NCBI RefSeq assembly: GCF_001445575.1
Contig: NZ_CP013200.1
Coordinates: 3,534,001-3,598,000 of the forward strand
Length of the DNA stretch: 64,000 nucleotides
Reading direction: 5' to 3'
DNA from: Arthrobacter alpinus
GTDB lineage: Bacteria > Actinomycetota > Actinomycetes > Actinomycetales > Micrococcaceae
Below the pieces are notes generated by a model. It was not told where the DNA came from, did no database searches, and was given only the letters and a program-made list of their open reading frames with translations. Of the stretch, positions 17,132 to 26,726 are shown piece after piece. The translations under genes were made by a program, and so were the position numbers. Each line of letters begins with the position of its first letter. Within the stretch, counting starts at the first letter, position 1.

Positions 17132-18349
17132 TTAGCGCGCGGGCTGTCCGGCGTTGAAGTACTCAATCCACGCTCCGGGCAGCGGTGGAATATCCAAGGC
17201 GCCTCCTCCGGATCGCAGCGACTGTGCAGCCAGGACACCGGCCGCAACAGCTTCGCGGGCGGCAATCGGTGAGGTCTCGGTGACGCCGCCCTCCCGGGCA
17301 AAGCGCAGGAACTCGGCAATCAACAGCGGATCAGCTCCACCATGGCCACCCTCGCCGTCGCGAATTTCAATTTCCGTATCCGGCGTCACGAAGCCATTTT
17401 GTGAGCGCCTCGTCCACACCTTGATGACATCACCTGGGCTATCGCCAAAGTTTTCCATCCTGCCTTTCGTCCCGATGACCATGTAGTTGCGCCAGTAGTC
17501 GGGCGTGAAATGGCACTGCTGATAGGACGCCAAGACTCCGTTGTCGAGCACCATCTGCATCATGGAAATGTCCTCAACATCGATGATCGGGTTGAGATCT
17601 GTCTGCTCCGCGGGCGGCCAATTATCGAGCGAGAACCAGTCCCCCATACGCCTGTCGGTGTTGTCCCGACGGCTGGTGACATCACCGTAAACAGCCAGGT
17701 CCCCAATCGCGGATACCCGCGTGGAATATCCCCCGGCTAGCCAGTGGATCACATCAATGTCATGGGCACCTTTTTGCAGCAACAGGCTCGTCGTATTGGC
17801 TCGCTCGGCATGCCAATCCTTGAAGTAGTAGTCGCCGCCGTTGCCCACGAAATGCCGGCACCAGATGGCCTTTACCTCGCCGATCTGTCCCGACTCGATG
17901 ACCTCGCGCATTTGGACGACCACCGGCATGTGGCGCATATTGTGTCCCACATAGAGTCGGGTTCGGGATTCATAGGCCGCCGCCAGAATCGAGTCCGCGG
18001 CTTCCACGGTCACATCCAGGGGCTTTTCGCAGAAGGTGGGAATTCCCGCCCGCAAGGTCTGCACGGCAATCTCGGCATGCCGGTTATCCGGCGTCAGAAC
18101 CAGCACGGCGTCGAGCTCGGCGCTCAGCAGCTCCTCGAGGCTGGAGGTGATGATCGCCGTCGGAATCCGCTCGGTAGCATCGGAGCGCCCACGCTCGGAC
18201 ACGTCACACACCATGACCACTTCGGAACCCTGACCGGGTTTATGCACATGCCGCCACAATGAGGCTCGCAGGCCGAAGCCAACAATGCCCACGCGCATAT
18301 CTCTAACCGCCGGAACCGTGTCCGGACGTTCCTGAACTACATCTGTCAT
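17132..18349 (-). CDS. Gfo/Idh/MocA family oxidoreductase
   Basis: A 405-residue NAD(P)-dependent sugar oxidoreductase. The Rossmann start is RVGIVGFGLRASLWRHVHKP, and the family motif FCEKPLDVTVEAAD contains the catalytic-site EKP. The second domain contains KAIWCRHFVGNGGDYYFKDW and LLLQKGAHDIDVIHWLAGGY, where the HDID His is a usual catalytic residue. I start at the ATG at 18349, preceded by AGAGAAAAG; a TTG at 18379 would overlap the LacI gene. It directly follows the LacI gene and precedes the sulfatase, so it probably oxidises or epimerises the sugar released from a sulfated glycan. The exact substrate is not evident. Confidence 0.9.
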   Translation of the reverse strand: MTDVVQERPDTVPAVRDMRVGIVGFGLRASLWRHVHKPGQGSEVVMVCDVSERGRSDATERIPTAIITSSLEELLSAELDAVLVLTPDNRHAEIAVQTLRAGIPTFCEKPLDVTVEAADSILAAAYESRTRLYVGHNMRHMPVVVQMREVIESGQIGEVKAIWCRHFVGNGGDYYFKDWHAERANTTSLLLQKGAHDIDVIHWLAGGYSTRVSAIGDLAVYGDVTSRRDNTDRRMGDWFSLDNWPPAEQTDLNPIIDVEDISMMQMVLDNGVLASYQQCHFTPDYWRNYMVIGTKGRMENFGDSPGDVIKVWTRRSQNGFVTPDTEIEIRDGEGGHGGADPLLIAEFLRFAREGGVTETSPIAAREAVAAGVLAAQSLRSGGGALDIPPLPGAWIEYFNAGQPAR

Positions 18350-18368
18350 AATATGTCTTTTCTCTAAA

Positions 18369-19382
18369 CTAACGCTCAAAAGTTATAGGTGTAAGCGGCG
18401 CGGAATCACGGGCAAAGAGTTGCCATGGGAACTCCAGCACCTGGTGTGGCGCGGACTCGTCGGAGGCCCGTTCCACCAGAAATTTAGCCAAGCTATTGAA
18501 GAAGTCGACGGGTCCCACGCTGGTTAACGACGGCTCCATCGCCTCACCTTGGAGGGTGTTACCGACCCCCACAACGGCCAGATCATCGGGGACACACAAC
18601 CGCATCCGCTGGGCCGCGTTGATGGCCGCCATGGCAACAAAGTCGGAGGTGGCAAAAATTGCCGTGGGCGGATCGGGCTGACTCAAGAGGCTAACGGCCG
18701 CCTCGTAGGCACTTAATTCGTCGCCGTCGAAGGGCGCCACATAGTCCTCCCGGAAAGAAATCCCTGCCCTGCGCAGCCCCGAGAGATATGCGCCGTACCT
18801 CGTCGAATAGGGCACCCGCATGCTTTTCCGGGAGGTCAGGCATGCCACCTTTGTGTGCTGCGCCGTCAGATGGTCCATGGCCTCATTCAGGCTGCCGCCG
18901 GCCACGGAACGAATCACGTCAAAGCCGTTGGGCTCTAGCGTCTCGCTGAACACCACCAGCCGGCTGTTGCGGGCCAGCTCCGCCAACAATTCGGCGTCAC
19001 CGTCCTGCTCCGCGGCATCAATGAAAATGACATCGGCACTTTGGCGCTTAATGGCCGTACGCCAATCCGTATCAGCCAGGATCATGGGCGTTATGCCTGC
19101 ACTGGCAACGGCAGCCCCCACGGCCTTACTCACCGACAACGACCAAGGGTCCGAAAGCATTGTCAACGACAACATCATCAGGTTGGACTTGCCGGTTCGA
19201 ATGGTTCGAGCAGCCTGATTGGGCCGGTAGCCAACCTTCAGTGCGGCTGCCTGAACCCGTTCGGCGGTGCTGGCAGAAATCCCCGAACCATTACTTTTGG
19301 TCCGTCCGGCAAGGACATAAGAAACCGTCGCGGTCGATACGCCAGCCTCAGCTGCAACGGTCTTGATGGTGGGCCGAATCAT
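18369..19382 (-). CDS. LacI family transcriptional regulator
   Basis: A 337-residue repressor. The N-terminal helix-turn-helix is PTIKTVAAEAGVSTATVSYV, followed by a hinge region with GYRPNQAARTIRTGKS. The periplasmic-binding-protein-like core has SDPWSLSVSKAVGAAVASAG, PPTAIFATSDFVAMAAINAA and DDLAVVGVGNT in the expected order. GGAGGAG sits nine bases before the ATG. It lies inside the sugar locus, between the binding-protein gene and the oxidoreductase gene, and probably controls the whole set. A CG-centred palindrome upstream of the first permease (23360-23373) is its best candidate operator. The inducer is unknown. Confidence 0.93.
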   Translation of the reverse strand: MIRPTIKTVAAEAGVSTATVSYVLAGRTKSNGSGISASTAERVQAAALKVGYRPNQAARTIRTGKSNLMMLSLTMLSDPWSLSVSKAVGAAVASAGITPMILADTDWRTAIKRQSADVIFIDAAEQDGDAELLAELARNSRLVVFSETLEPNGFDVIRSVAGGSLNEAMDHLTAQHTKVACLTSRKSMRVPYSTRYGAYLSGLRRAGISFREDYVAPFDGDELSAYEAAVSLLSQPDPPTAIFATSDFVAMAAINAAQRMRLCVPDDLAVVGVGNTLQGEAMEPSLTSVGPVDFFNSLAKFLVERASDESAPHQVLEFPWQLFARDSAPLTPITFER

Positions 19383-19467
19383 GCTGTTACTCTCCTCCTC
19401 GAGGACTGTCTGCCGCCCGCATTTGTTATTTCTACTAACTTATTGCCAACGGAGCTCTAGCCGTGTT

Positions 19468-19502
19468 GGTTGTCGACGCCCCGGAGCGGCGTGTCGACAA
19501 CC
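19468..19502 (-). terminator. Hairpin after the binding-protein gene
   Basis: Ten-base arms GGTTGTCGAC (19468-19477) and GTCGACAACC (19493-19502) are perfect complements, and the stem extends inward by GCC/GGC past a two-base bulge. It lies just downstream of the binding-protein stop and upstream of the LacI gene. No T-run follows, so it may be a partial terminator that lowers read-through into the LacI gene. Confidence 0.55.
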
Positions 19503-19519
19503 CGCGATAACGCTTTTGG

Positions 19520-21205
19520 TTACTTTGACGGCGTCTGCAGCGTAAAGACAGGCGCTTCCACATTCAGATCGGCCTGGTACTCCTCACGGATCTTGTCGCC
19601 ACCTTCAGACTTCCACCGCTTGAGCACCTCGGCATGCTCTGAGACCTTGGCCCGCCCTGTGATGATGTCGACGGTCTTATCGCGAATGATCTTCGTGATC
19701 TTGGGGCCGACCTTAGCGTTGGTATCGGAGTAGGAACCGTTGGTGGGATTGCGCCAGGCAAATTCCAGCAGCTTCTTCTCTGCCTCGTACACATAGTTCG
19801 TGACATCCGGGAAGCCCGGGTTGAAGTTCACGCGCTCCGGGGCCGTCATGATATTCAGCGCGCTCACCACGCCGGGAAGATTCTTGAGCCCCTCGGCATT
19901 CAGGATCGGGTTGCCGTCTGCATCGAAGTCGAAGTCCTTGCCGGCAACGCCGTAGTTCTTTTCCAGGTATTCCTCGGTGCCAAACGGTGCCGAAAGCCAG
20001 TTGACGAGGGCCAACTGTTCCTTGATGCGCTTTTCATCGGTCTTCTTGAATGCCGTAAACCCGACGGTCCCGTAACCCATGTTGTAGCTCGGGGTGAGCT
20101 TCCCATCAAAGCTGAAAGGAACCAAGAGCTCGATGTCAGCGTCGGCATCCAGGGCGCGGAACGTGCCCACATCGCGCGGCCCCGAAACCACCATGGCACC
20201 CAAGGAACCATTGACGATCCGGGTCTTGGTGTTTGTCATGTTGACGTCCGGGTAGAAGGCACCGGCTGCGAAGAGCTTGGCCACGTATTCCAGACCGGCA
20301 ACATAGGCCTCGGTCTCATACAGATGAGTCAGGCTCCGATCCTCGTTGACCGCCCAGCCATTTGGCGCACCGAGGCATTGGGTCATGATGTTCAGGACGT
20401 TGACGTAGGCCGGCTCCAAAGCATACTGCTGCTTCGAGGGGTTGCTGAGTTCCTTGATTTTGTCGAAGAATTCGTCGGCATCCTTGGCATTGAGCCCGCC
20501 AACCTTGGACCATGTTGCCTTGGTTCCGAGCATCACCTGTCCAAAGGGTGTGCTGGGGATGGGTGCTCCCCAGATTTTTCCATTGACGACGGCGGTTCGC
20601 CAGGAATCGGGCTTGAGCGCCGCCAGGTTGGGGTACTCAAGAACGGCATCGCCGGAGAGATAAGGCGTGAGGTCTTCAAACTTCGCTTCGAGCATCGCAC
20701 CCACATTAGGCAGACCCTGGTTCGGCGGGATCCACATCAGGTCCGGCAGTGTGTCACCGGCAAGAATCGTAGCAAACTTGGCCGGGTAACCGTCGCCCGT
20801 ATCCTCAACAATCTGCATATTGAATTCCCCGCCCAGCGACGTGTTCAGCCGCTGCCAGAAAGGGTTGTCCGGCATGGCCGGGGCCATGATTTCAAACGTC
20901 TCGGAGAGCACACTGACCGGGCCGGTGAGTGGTTTGGCCGTTGTGGAAGCCACCGGCTTTGGCATGTTGATGAAACCAGCTTCCAAACCCTCGGCATTTC
21001 CGGGCAGGTCAGCCACCACGTCGGTGAATTCCTTATACGTTGGCAAGACCACCGCTTTAGATGCTTCGGCACCGCCACTCTTCCCTCCGGCACCGCCATT
21101 GCAAGCCGACAGTGTCCCGCTTAGGGCCACCGCGGCCACCGAGATACCGGCAAGTCCGAGGAAGTTACGTCGTGAAATCCCAACAGTGTTGATAGAACGC
21201 TTCAT
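19520..21205 (-). CDS. ABC transporter sugar-binding lipoprotein (LplA-like)
   Basis: A 561-residue extracellular solute-binding protein. The N-terminus combines a twin-arginine signal (ISRRNFLGLAGISVAAVALS) with a lipobox, LSAC, whose Cys about residue 34 would be lipidated; this is a Tat-exported lipoprotein. Length above 500 and motifs such as GDTLPDLMWIPPNQG place it with LplA/YtcQ-like oligosaccharide binders. It is the third gene after two permeases of the matching LplB/LplC type. No ATPase gene is encoded here; such systems commonly share a general MsmX-type ATPase. The ligand is probably an oligosaccharide, possibly sulfated, judging from the sulfatase downstream. Confidence 0.92.
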   Translation of the reverse strand: MKRSINTVGISRRNFLGLAGISVAAVALSGTLSACNGGAGGKSGGAEASKAVVLPTYKEFTDVVADLPGNAEGLEAGFINMPKPVASTTAKPLTGPVSVLSETFEIMAPAMPDNPFWQRLNTSLGGEFNMQIVEDTGDGYPAKFATILAGDTLPDLMWIPPNQGLPNVGAMLEAKFEDLTPYLSGDAVLEYPNLAALKPDSWRTAVVNGKIWGAPIPSTPFGQVMLGTKATWSKVGGLNAKDADEFFDKIKELSNPSKQQYALEPAYVNVLNIMTQCLGAPNGWAVNEDRSLTHLYETEAYVAGLEYVAKLFAAGAFYPDVNMTNTKTRIVNGSLGAMVVSGPRDVGTFRALDADADIELLVPFSFDGKLTPSYNMGYGTVGFTAFKKTDEKRIKEQLALVNWLSAPFGTEEYLEKNYGVAGKDFDFDADGNPILNAEGLKNLPGVVSALNIMTAPERVNFNPGFPDVTNYVYEAEKKLLEFAWRNPTNGSYSDTNAKVGPKITKIIRDKTVDIITGRAKVSEHAEVLKRWKSEGGDKIREEYQADLNVEAPVFTLQTPSK

Positions 21206-21250
21206 GGTAAACCACTTTCTCTTGTCAAAGTTGTAAAAGTTTTGAACTGA

Positions 21251-22231
21251 CTAACCCTTGATGGCGCCGGTAATAACGCCCTTCGTGAAGTGCTTTTGTA
21301 GGAATGGATAGACGATAAGAATGGGCAGGAGGGCCACCACTACGATGGCCATCTGCATAGATTGCGGCGGTGGCGTGGACGTCACACCGATGGCTTCGGC
21401 CATCGATCCGCCCTGAACTACGTAGTTGCGCAGGACGAGCTGGACTGGATACAGGGTCTGATCGTTGATGTAGAGCATGGCGTTGAAGAACGCGTTCCAA
21501 AATCCAACGGCATAGAACAGGCCAACCACGGCGATCACGGCCTTGGACAGTGGCAGGACGATCTTGCGCAGGATCATGAAATCGCTGGCACCGTCAATCC
21601 GGGCAGCCTCAATCAATTCAGCAGGAATATTCATGAAGAAGGAACGCATCACTACAAAGTTGAAGGCCGCAAAGGTGCCGGGCAGAATCAGCGACCAAAC
21701 GGTGTTCAGCAGTCCCAGTTGCTTGACCATCAAAAACATGGGGATCAATCCTGGGGCGAACAATAGCGTGAACAGGACCAAGAGCAGCACGGGGCGACCC
21801 AGCATGACCGGTCGGCTCGTGGCGTATGCCATCGTGATGGTGATGAACAGCGCGAGGAAGGTGCCGATCGCGGTGATGAACGCGCTCACTCCCAGCGCCC
21901 GGATCATGAATTCTCCGCTGAAGATGGCCTGATATGCGGCGAAACTGGGATGTGTTGGCCAGAGTACGAATCCGCCGGCCGCTATCAACTGTTCGTCGTC
22001 CGCCAAGGATGTGGAGATGACGAGAAGCAGCGGGATGACGATGGAGAGGCTGATCCCTCCGATGATGATGGCCTTGATGGTGCCGTAGAGGGGTGAGGCC
22101 GGCTCCTTCCAGGCGGGTCTTCCGGGATTGAAGCTCAGCTGCTTGTTCAGGCGTTTAGTGGCGCGTCGGCCGGACAATGTTGCCGTCATGCTGCTCTCCT
22201 TGGTGGATGCGGTGATTGTCTGAGTGCTCAT
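21251..22231 (-). CDS. ABC transporter permease, LplC/YtcP-like
   Basis: A 326-residue inner-membrane permease of a carbohydrate importer. A basic N-terminal tail of about 50 residues precedes six predicted membrane segments. The first is IIIGGISLSIVIPLLLVIST. The cytoplasmic EAA loop that contacts the ATPase is ELIEAARIDGASDFMILRKI followed by VLPLSKAVIAV. The C-terminus FLQKHFTKGVITGAIKG is typical of the LplC/YtcP branch. The ATG overlaps the stop of the upstream permease by four bases, so the two are translationally coupled. It pairs with the permease at 22228-23286. Confidence 0.93.
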   Translation of the reverse strand: MSTQTITASTKESSMTATLSGRRATKRLNKQLSFNPGRPAWKEPASPLYGTIKAIIIGGISLSIVIPLLLVISTSLADDEQLIAAGGFVLWPTHPSFAAYQAIFSGEFMIRALGVSAFITAIGTFLALFITITMAYATSRPVMLGRPVLLLVLFTLLFAPGLIPMFLMVKQLGLLNTVWSLILPGTFAAFNFVVMRSFFMNIPAELIEAARIDGASDFMILRKIVLPLSKAVIAVVGLFYAVGFWNAFFNAMLYINDQTLYPVQLVLRNYVVQGGSMAEAIGVTSTPPPQSMQMAIVVVALLPILIVYPFLQKHFTKGVITGAIKG

Positions 22232-23286
22232 GAACCCACCTTCTTCTGGAAGATTCCGGGTTCACCAAGGCGGTGGGCCACCTTATTTGCCGCAAAGATT
22301 AAGAGTGCGCCCACCACGCCCTTGGCGAGTCCTGCTGCCGCACCGGCGCTCCACCCGCCGCCAACAACTCCGGCAAAGTAGGTGAAGGTATCCAAGACTT
22401 CGGATGCCCCGGCTCCTACGGCATCGTGCTGCAGCAGGAACTGCTCAAAGCCGACGCTGAGAATGTCTCCGATGCGCAGAATCAACAGGAGCACAATGAT
22501 GGAGCGCAGTCCTGGAAGGGTGATGTGCCACATGCGGCGCCACCTTCCAGCGCCGTCGGCCGCTGCGGCTTCGTAGAGCGAGCCATCGATGGAGGCCAGT
22601 GAGGCGAGGAAGATGATCATGGCCCAGCCTGCGTCTTTCCAGACCAGCTGGATGGTAGCCAAGAGCGGGAAGGTGTCTGGGTTGGTCATGAAGGGAACGG
22701 TGTCCATCCCCAGATCACGCAAGGTGTTGTTGACCAGGCCGGCGCCTCCGAGGACCTGCTGGAACAAGGCAATCACGAGCACCCATGAAAGGAAGTGCGG
22801 CAGGTAGACCAGTGATTGGAACCAGCGACGAAGCTTGTTGCTCACGAGCGAGTCAACGATCAACGCCAGGCCCAGTGGTACGGGGAAGAACAAGACCAGC
22901 TGCCATACTGCCAACACGATGGTGTTGCGCAGTGCCACCCAGAAATCCGGGTTGAAGTACAGATCCACGAAGTTCGCAAGCCCCACCCAGTCGCTGCCCG
23001 AGATGCCTAGGAACGGCTGGTAGTCCTGGAAGGCAATGACGTTACCCAGGATGGGGATGTAAAAGAACAAGGCTAGAAATGCCACGCCTGGAATCATCAT
23101 CAGGAGCATCTGCCGATCCCTGCGCAAACGAGTCTGCCAAGAGATTTTTCGCAGCGGGATGTCCGCTTGCTGCTGGCGGCCCTTGCCGGACTTTTTTCCC
23201 GGCTTGCCCTGGCTGACAGCGGCAGCCCCGGGACGTTCAACGGACGCGGCAAGTTGCTCCGCCGACTCCTGTTGCAGCTGACTCAT
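22228..23286 (-). CDS. ABC transporter permease, LplB/YteP-like
   Basis: A 352-residue permease, first gene of the importer operon. About 55 charged residues precede membrane segment 1 (MLLMMIPGVAFLALFFYIPI). The signature FQDYQPFLGISGSDWVGL is characteristic of the LplB/YteP branch. The EAA loop is SLYEAAAADGAGRWRRMWHI followed by TLPGLRSIIVLLL. AGGAG lies five bases before the ATG. A candidate LacI operator sits 74 bases upstream. It forms a heterodimer with the next permease and works with the lipoprotein at 19520-21205. Confidence 0.93.
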   Translation of the reverse strand: MSQLQQESAEQLAASVERPGAAAVSQGKPGKKSGKGRQQQADIPLRKISWQTRLRRDRQMLLMMIPGVAFLALFFYIPILGNVIAFQDYQPFLGISGSDWVGLANFVDLYFNPDFWVALRNTIVLAVWQLVLFFPVPLGLALIVDSLVSNKLRRWFQSLVYLPHFLSWVLVIALFQQVLGGAGLVNNTLRDLGMDTVPFMTNPDTFPLLATIQLVWKDAGWAMIIFLASLASIDGSLYEAAAADGAGRWRRMWHITLPGLRSIIVLLLILRIGDILSVGFEQFLLQHDAVGAGASEVLDTFTYFAGVVGGGWSAGAAAGLAKGVVGALLIFAANKVAHRLGEPGIFQKKVGS

Positions 23287-23359
23287 AGGTACTCCTGATC
23301 TTTGTGGAACGGCATATTCCCGTGCCTCAGCACCAAATTGGTGGTTTCGACACTCATTA

Positions 23360-23373
23360 GTTAACCGATTAAC
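23360..23373. promoter_or_regulatory. Candidate LacI-type operator
   Basis: GTTAACCGATTAAC is a CG-centred near-palindrome with six of seven base pairs matching, the form used by LacI/GalR regulators. It lies 74 bases upstream of the first permease start. Assignment to the LacI protein at 18369-19382 is inference. Confidence 0.6.
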
Positions 23374-23471
23374 AACGATAAGTGAGGGCAGTCACATATG
23401 CAAGATGTTGGGGAATATTCTTTTCAATCCGTCACTAAAAATCATCAAGCCCGGTCTGCAAACGCAAAAAA

Positions 23472-23529
23472 GCGCCCGATCCCGCCTTCCGCGCCCGGGA
23501 TATCGGGTGTGGAAAGCGGGATCGGGCGC
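23472..23529 (-). terminator. Rho-independent terminator of gatCAB
   Basis: Perfect 14-base arms, GCGCCCGATCCCGC at 23472-23485 and its complement at 23516-23529, enclose a smaller CCCG/CGGG hairpin. On the minus strand the stem is followed at once by six T (plus-strand A at 23466-23471). It is a strong terminator for transcripts leaving gatB. Confidence 0.9.
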
Positions 23530-23670
23530 AGATGTCGAAAACCCAAGCGGCGGAGCCGGTGTTTCCGTAGGCTGCGTAAAGGAGACTGTAAGGCCGCCCG
23601 CGGCCGTCGGTCAGATAGCAGCCGAGGGCATGCCGGTCCGCCGCCGGGGTCACGACCACCGAGGCGAAAG

Positions 23671-25179
23671 TTACCCTTCGACACCAAGCGTCTTGAGGAT
23701 CAGCTCGCGCACGCGGCCGGCGTCGGCCTGTCCGCGAGTCACCTTCATAACGCCACCAACAATGGCGCCAACGGCCTGAACCTTGCCGCCACGAATCTTG
23801 TCGGCAACGTCTGGCTGGGCGGCCAATGCTTCATCGATCGCGGTCTGGAGAGCACCGTCGTCGGAGACCACGGCGAGGCCGCGCTTTGCCACAACCTCGG
23901 TGGGCGTGCCCTCTCCCTCAAGGACGCCGTCGAGCACCTTGCGGGCCAACTTGTCATTGATGGCACCTGAGGCGATGAGCTTCTCAATCTCAACCACGAC
24001 GGCGGGAGTGACACCCAGCGCTGCGGGGTCAACGTCGGCCAGTTTGGCACGACGTGCGATCTCGCCCATCCACCACTTGCGCGCTGCTGCGGCGGTGGCA
24101 CCGGCGGCAATGGTCTCTTCAATCTCGTCCATGAGGCCGGCGTTGACAACGTCGCGGAACTCCAGATCCGAGTAACCCCAGTCAGCCTGCAGACGCTTAC
24201 GGCGCTCGGCCGGCGGCTCGGGCAAGGTGGCCCGGAGTTCTTCAACCCAGGCGGCGCTGGTGACGATAGGCACCAGATCCGGTTCCGGGAAGTAGCGGTA
24301 ATCGTCAGCGTCAGACTTGGGACGGCCCGAGGTGGTGGACTTGGTGTCCTCATGCCAGTGACGGGTTTCCTGCGTGATCGCCACACCGGAGTCAAGAACA
24401 GCAGCGTGACGCTGGATCTCAAACTTCACGGCATTCTCGACGGCGCGCAGAGAGTTCACGTTCTTCGTCTCGGTACGGGTACCGAGCTTCTCCTGGCCGT
24501 GCGGGCGCAGGGAAACGTTGGCGTCGCAACGGACGTTGCCGTGCTCCATCTTCGCCTCGGAAACGCCCAGGTTCTTCACGATTTCACGGATGGCCGCAAC
24601 GTACGCCTTGGCCAGCTCGGGGGCACGTGAGCCGGCGCCTTCAATAGTCTTGGTGACGATTTCCACCAGCGGCACACCTGAACGGTTGTAGTCCACCAGG
24701 GAGAAGTCGGCGCCCTGGATGCGGCCCGTGGAGCCACCCATGTGGGTCAGCTTTCCGGCGTCCTCTTCCATGTGAGCGCGTTCGATCTCGACATGGAAAA
24801 CGGTGCCGTCCTCGAGCTCAATGTCGATCCAGCCGTCGTAGCAGATGGGATCATCGTACTGAGAAGTCTGGAAGTTCTTCGGAGTGTCCGGGTAGAAGTA
24901 CTGCTTGCGCGCAAAGGTGCTGTGCGGGGCAATCTTGCAGTTCAGCGCCAAGCCGATCAAGATCGATGACTCGACAGCCTTCTTGTTCACCACCGGCAGC
25001 ACGCCGGGCAGACCCAGGCACACTTCGTTGACGTTCGTGTTGGGCTCGTCGCCAAACACGTTGGGTGCGGAGGAGAACATCTTGGTCTTGGTGTTCAGCT
25101 CGACGTGAACCTCGAACCCGAGAACGGGCTCGTACTTTTCCATGGCTTCTTCGAAGCTCAAAATGGTTTCAGTGTTCAT
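23671..25179 (-). CDS. gatB: Asp-tRNA(Asn)/Glu-tRNA(Gln) amidotransferase subunit B
   Basis: A 502-residue subunit that binds the misacylated tRNA and activates it with ATP for amidation. Family landmarks are GFEVHVELNTKTKMFS, CLGLPGVLPVVNKKAVE, NCKIAPHSTFARKQYFYPD and HMEEDAGKLTHMG near the N-terminus, then EPDLVPI. The C-terminal tail is the YqeY-like helical domain that contacts tRNA (IRGGKVQAVGAIVGGVMKVT). Its ATG shares one base with the gatA stop, giving tight coupling. It is the last gene of gatCAB and is followed by a strong terminator. Confidence 0.97.
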   Translation of the reverse strand: MNTETILSFEEAMEKYEPVLGFEVHVELNTKTKMFSSAPNVFGDEPNTNVNEVCLGLPGVLPVVNKKAVESSILIGLALNCKIAPHSTFARKQYFYPDTPKNFQTSQYDDPICYDGWIDIELEDGTVFHVEIERAHMEEDAGKLTHMGGSTGRIQGADFSLVDYNRSGVPLVEIVTKTIEGAGSRAPELAKAYVAAIREIVKNLGVSEAKMEHGNVRCDANVSLRPHGQEKLGTRTETKNVNSLRAVENAVKFEIQRHAAVLDSGVAITQETRHWHEDTKSTTSGRPKSDADDYRYFPEPDLVPIVTSAAWVEELRATLPEPPAERRKRLQADWGYSDLEFRDVVNAGLMDEIEETIAAGATAAAARKWWMGEIARRAKLADVDPAALGVTPAVVVEIEKLIASGAINDKLARKVLDGVLEGEGTPTEVVAKRGLAVVSDDGALQTAIDEALAAQPDVADKIRGGKVQAVGAIVGGVMKVTRGQADAGRVRELILKTLGVEG

Positions 25180-26723
25180 TAGTTAGCCTCCTCGGCTGCA
25201 ACAGCTGTGGTAGCGAGCTCGGGGGCCTGGTTCAGCATAGGGCCGCCCCACTTGGCCTCGAGCAGGGATTCCAAAACAGCACCAACACGGTAAACGCGGG
25301 CGTCCTCGCGGGCCGGAGCCAGCAGCTGGATGCCCACCGGCAGGCCATCTTCGTCTGCCAAGCCACCGGGCAAGGTCAACCCGGGGATGCCAGCCAGGTT
25401 TGCCGGAATGGTGGCAACGTCCTGCAGGTACATGGACAGCGGGTCATCGAGCTTCTCGCCCAGCTTGAACGCCGTGGTGGGCGTGGTCGGGGAAATCAGC
25501 ACGTCAACCTGCTCGAAGGCAGCTTCGAAGTCGCGCTGCACCAGGGTGCGCACACGCTGGGCAGAGCCGTAGTAAGCATCGTAGTAACCGGCGCTCAAAG
25601 CATAGGTTCCCAAGATGATGCGGCGCTTGACTTCAGCACCGAAACCGGCGGCGCGAGTGGCACCCATGACGCGCTCAATGGTGAGCGGGCCTTCGGTGGG
25701 CAACGTGCGCGCACCAAAGCGCACGCCGTCGAACTTGGCAAGGTTAGAAGACGCCTCACTCGGCATGATCAGGTAGTAGGCACCCAAGGCGTAACCGAAG
25801 TTGGGGCAGGAAACCTCTACGATCTGCGCACCTGCTTCGCGCAAGAGTTCCAGAGATTCGTTGAAACGGTTCTCGACGCCGGCTTGGAAGCCCTCGCCGT
25901 GCAGTTCCTTGATGACACCAATCTTCATGCCCTTGACGTTGCCCAAGCGGGCGGCGTCGGCGAGGCCAGTGGAGGGATCGGTCAGGGAGGTGGAGTCCTG
26001 GGGGTCGTAGCCGCCAATGACTTCCTGCAGCAGTGCCGAGTCCAGCACCGTGCGCGAAACCGGGCCAATCTGATCCAGCGAGGACGCCATGGCGATGGCA
26101 CCGTACCGCGAAACCGCACCATAGGTGGGCTTCACACCAACGGTTCCGGTGACCGAGCCCGGCTGGCGGATGGAGCCACCGGTGTCGGTACCCAGTGCCA
26201 GAGGAGCTTCGAAGGCGGCCACAGCAGCGGCCGAGCCACCGCCGGAACCGCCGGGGATCCGGTCAAGGTCCCAGGGGTTGCGGGTGAGGCCGTAGGCGGA
26301 GTGCTCCGTGGAGGACCCCATGGCGAACTCATCGAGGTTGGTCTTACCCAGCATCGGCATACGAGCGGCACGGATCTTCTTGATCACTGTGGCGTCGTAG
26401 GGGCTCATCCAGCCCTCGAGGATCTTGGAGGCAGCAGTGGTGGGCTGGCCCTTCGTCACGATCAAGTCCTTGATGGCGATCGGCACACCGGCGAGCTCGT
26501 GGAGCTCCTCGCCAGCGGCGCGGCGCGCGTCAACATCGGCAGCGACGGCGAGCGCCTCTTCACCGTTAACGTGCAAGAACGCGTGGATGCCGCGCTCACC
26601 GCCGTCGATCTCGGCAATGCGGTCAAGGTGAGCCTGGACCAGCTCAACGGAAGTAATTTCGCCGGTGGCCAGCTTTGCTGCCATGACGGCGGCGCTGGAA
26701 CGGATCAATTCAGATGCACTCAT
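25179..26723 (-). CDS. gatA: Asp-tRNA(Asn)/Glu-tRNA(Gln) amidotransferase subunit A
   Basis: A 514-residue amidase-signature enzyme that releases ammonia from glutamine for the GatB site. The Ser-cisSer-Lys triad is visible: Lys in [18 protein letters not shown], the cis Ser in [15 protein letters not shown] and the nucleophilic Ser in [15 protein letters not shown]. The N-terminus has the usual helical start and the C-terminus the PGLTLPGG and PVGIQLLAP motifs. It lies between gatC and gatB, and its stop overlaps the gatB start. Full length and intact. Without a glutaminyl- or asparaginyl-tRNA synthetase in view, I cannot say which tRNA it mainly serves here. Confidence 0.97.
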   Translation of the reverse strand: MSASELIRSSAAVMAAKLATGEITSVELVQAHLDRIAEIDGGERGIHAFLHVNGEEALAVAADVDARRAAGEELHELAGVPIAIKDLIVTKGQPTTAASKILEGWMSPYDATVIKKIRAARMPMLGKTNLDEFAMGSSTEHSAYGLTRNPWDLDRIPGGSGGGSAAAVAAFEAPLALGTDTGGSIRQPGSVTGTVGVKPTYGAVSRYGAIAMASSLDQIGPVSRTVLDSALLQEVIGGYDPQDSTSLTDPSTGLADAARLGNVKGMKIGVIKELHGEGFQAGVENRFNESLELLREAGAQIVEVSCPNFGYALGAYYLIMPSEASSNLAKFDGVRFGARTLPTEGPLTIERVMGATRAAGFGAEVKRRIILGTYALSAGYYDAYYGSAQRVRTLVQRDFEAAFEQVDVLISPTTPTTAFKLGEKLDDPLSMYLQDVATIPANLAGIPGLTLPGGLADEDGLPVGIQLLAPAREDARVYRVGAVLESLLEAKWGGPMLNQAPELATTAVAAEEAN

Positions 26724-26726
26724 GGA

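Larger units (their letters stand above)
23287..23670. other. Intergenic space between gatB and the ABC operon
   Basis: About 385 bases holding the promoter and candidate operator of the sugar operon (23360-23373) and the gatCAB terminator (23472-23529). A minus-strand frame of 74 codons at 23435-23659 spans the terminator hairpin and is probably not a gene. Confidence 0.55.

Noticed and set aside
23435..23659. Minus-strand frame of 74 codons downstream of gatB
   Set aside because: It contains the strong gatCAB terminator hairpin and has no ribosome binding site.
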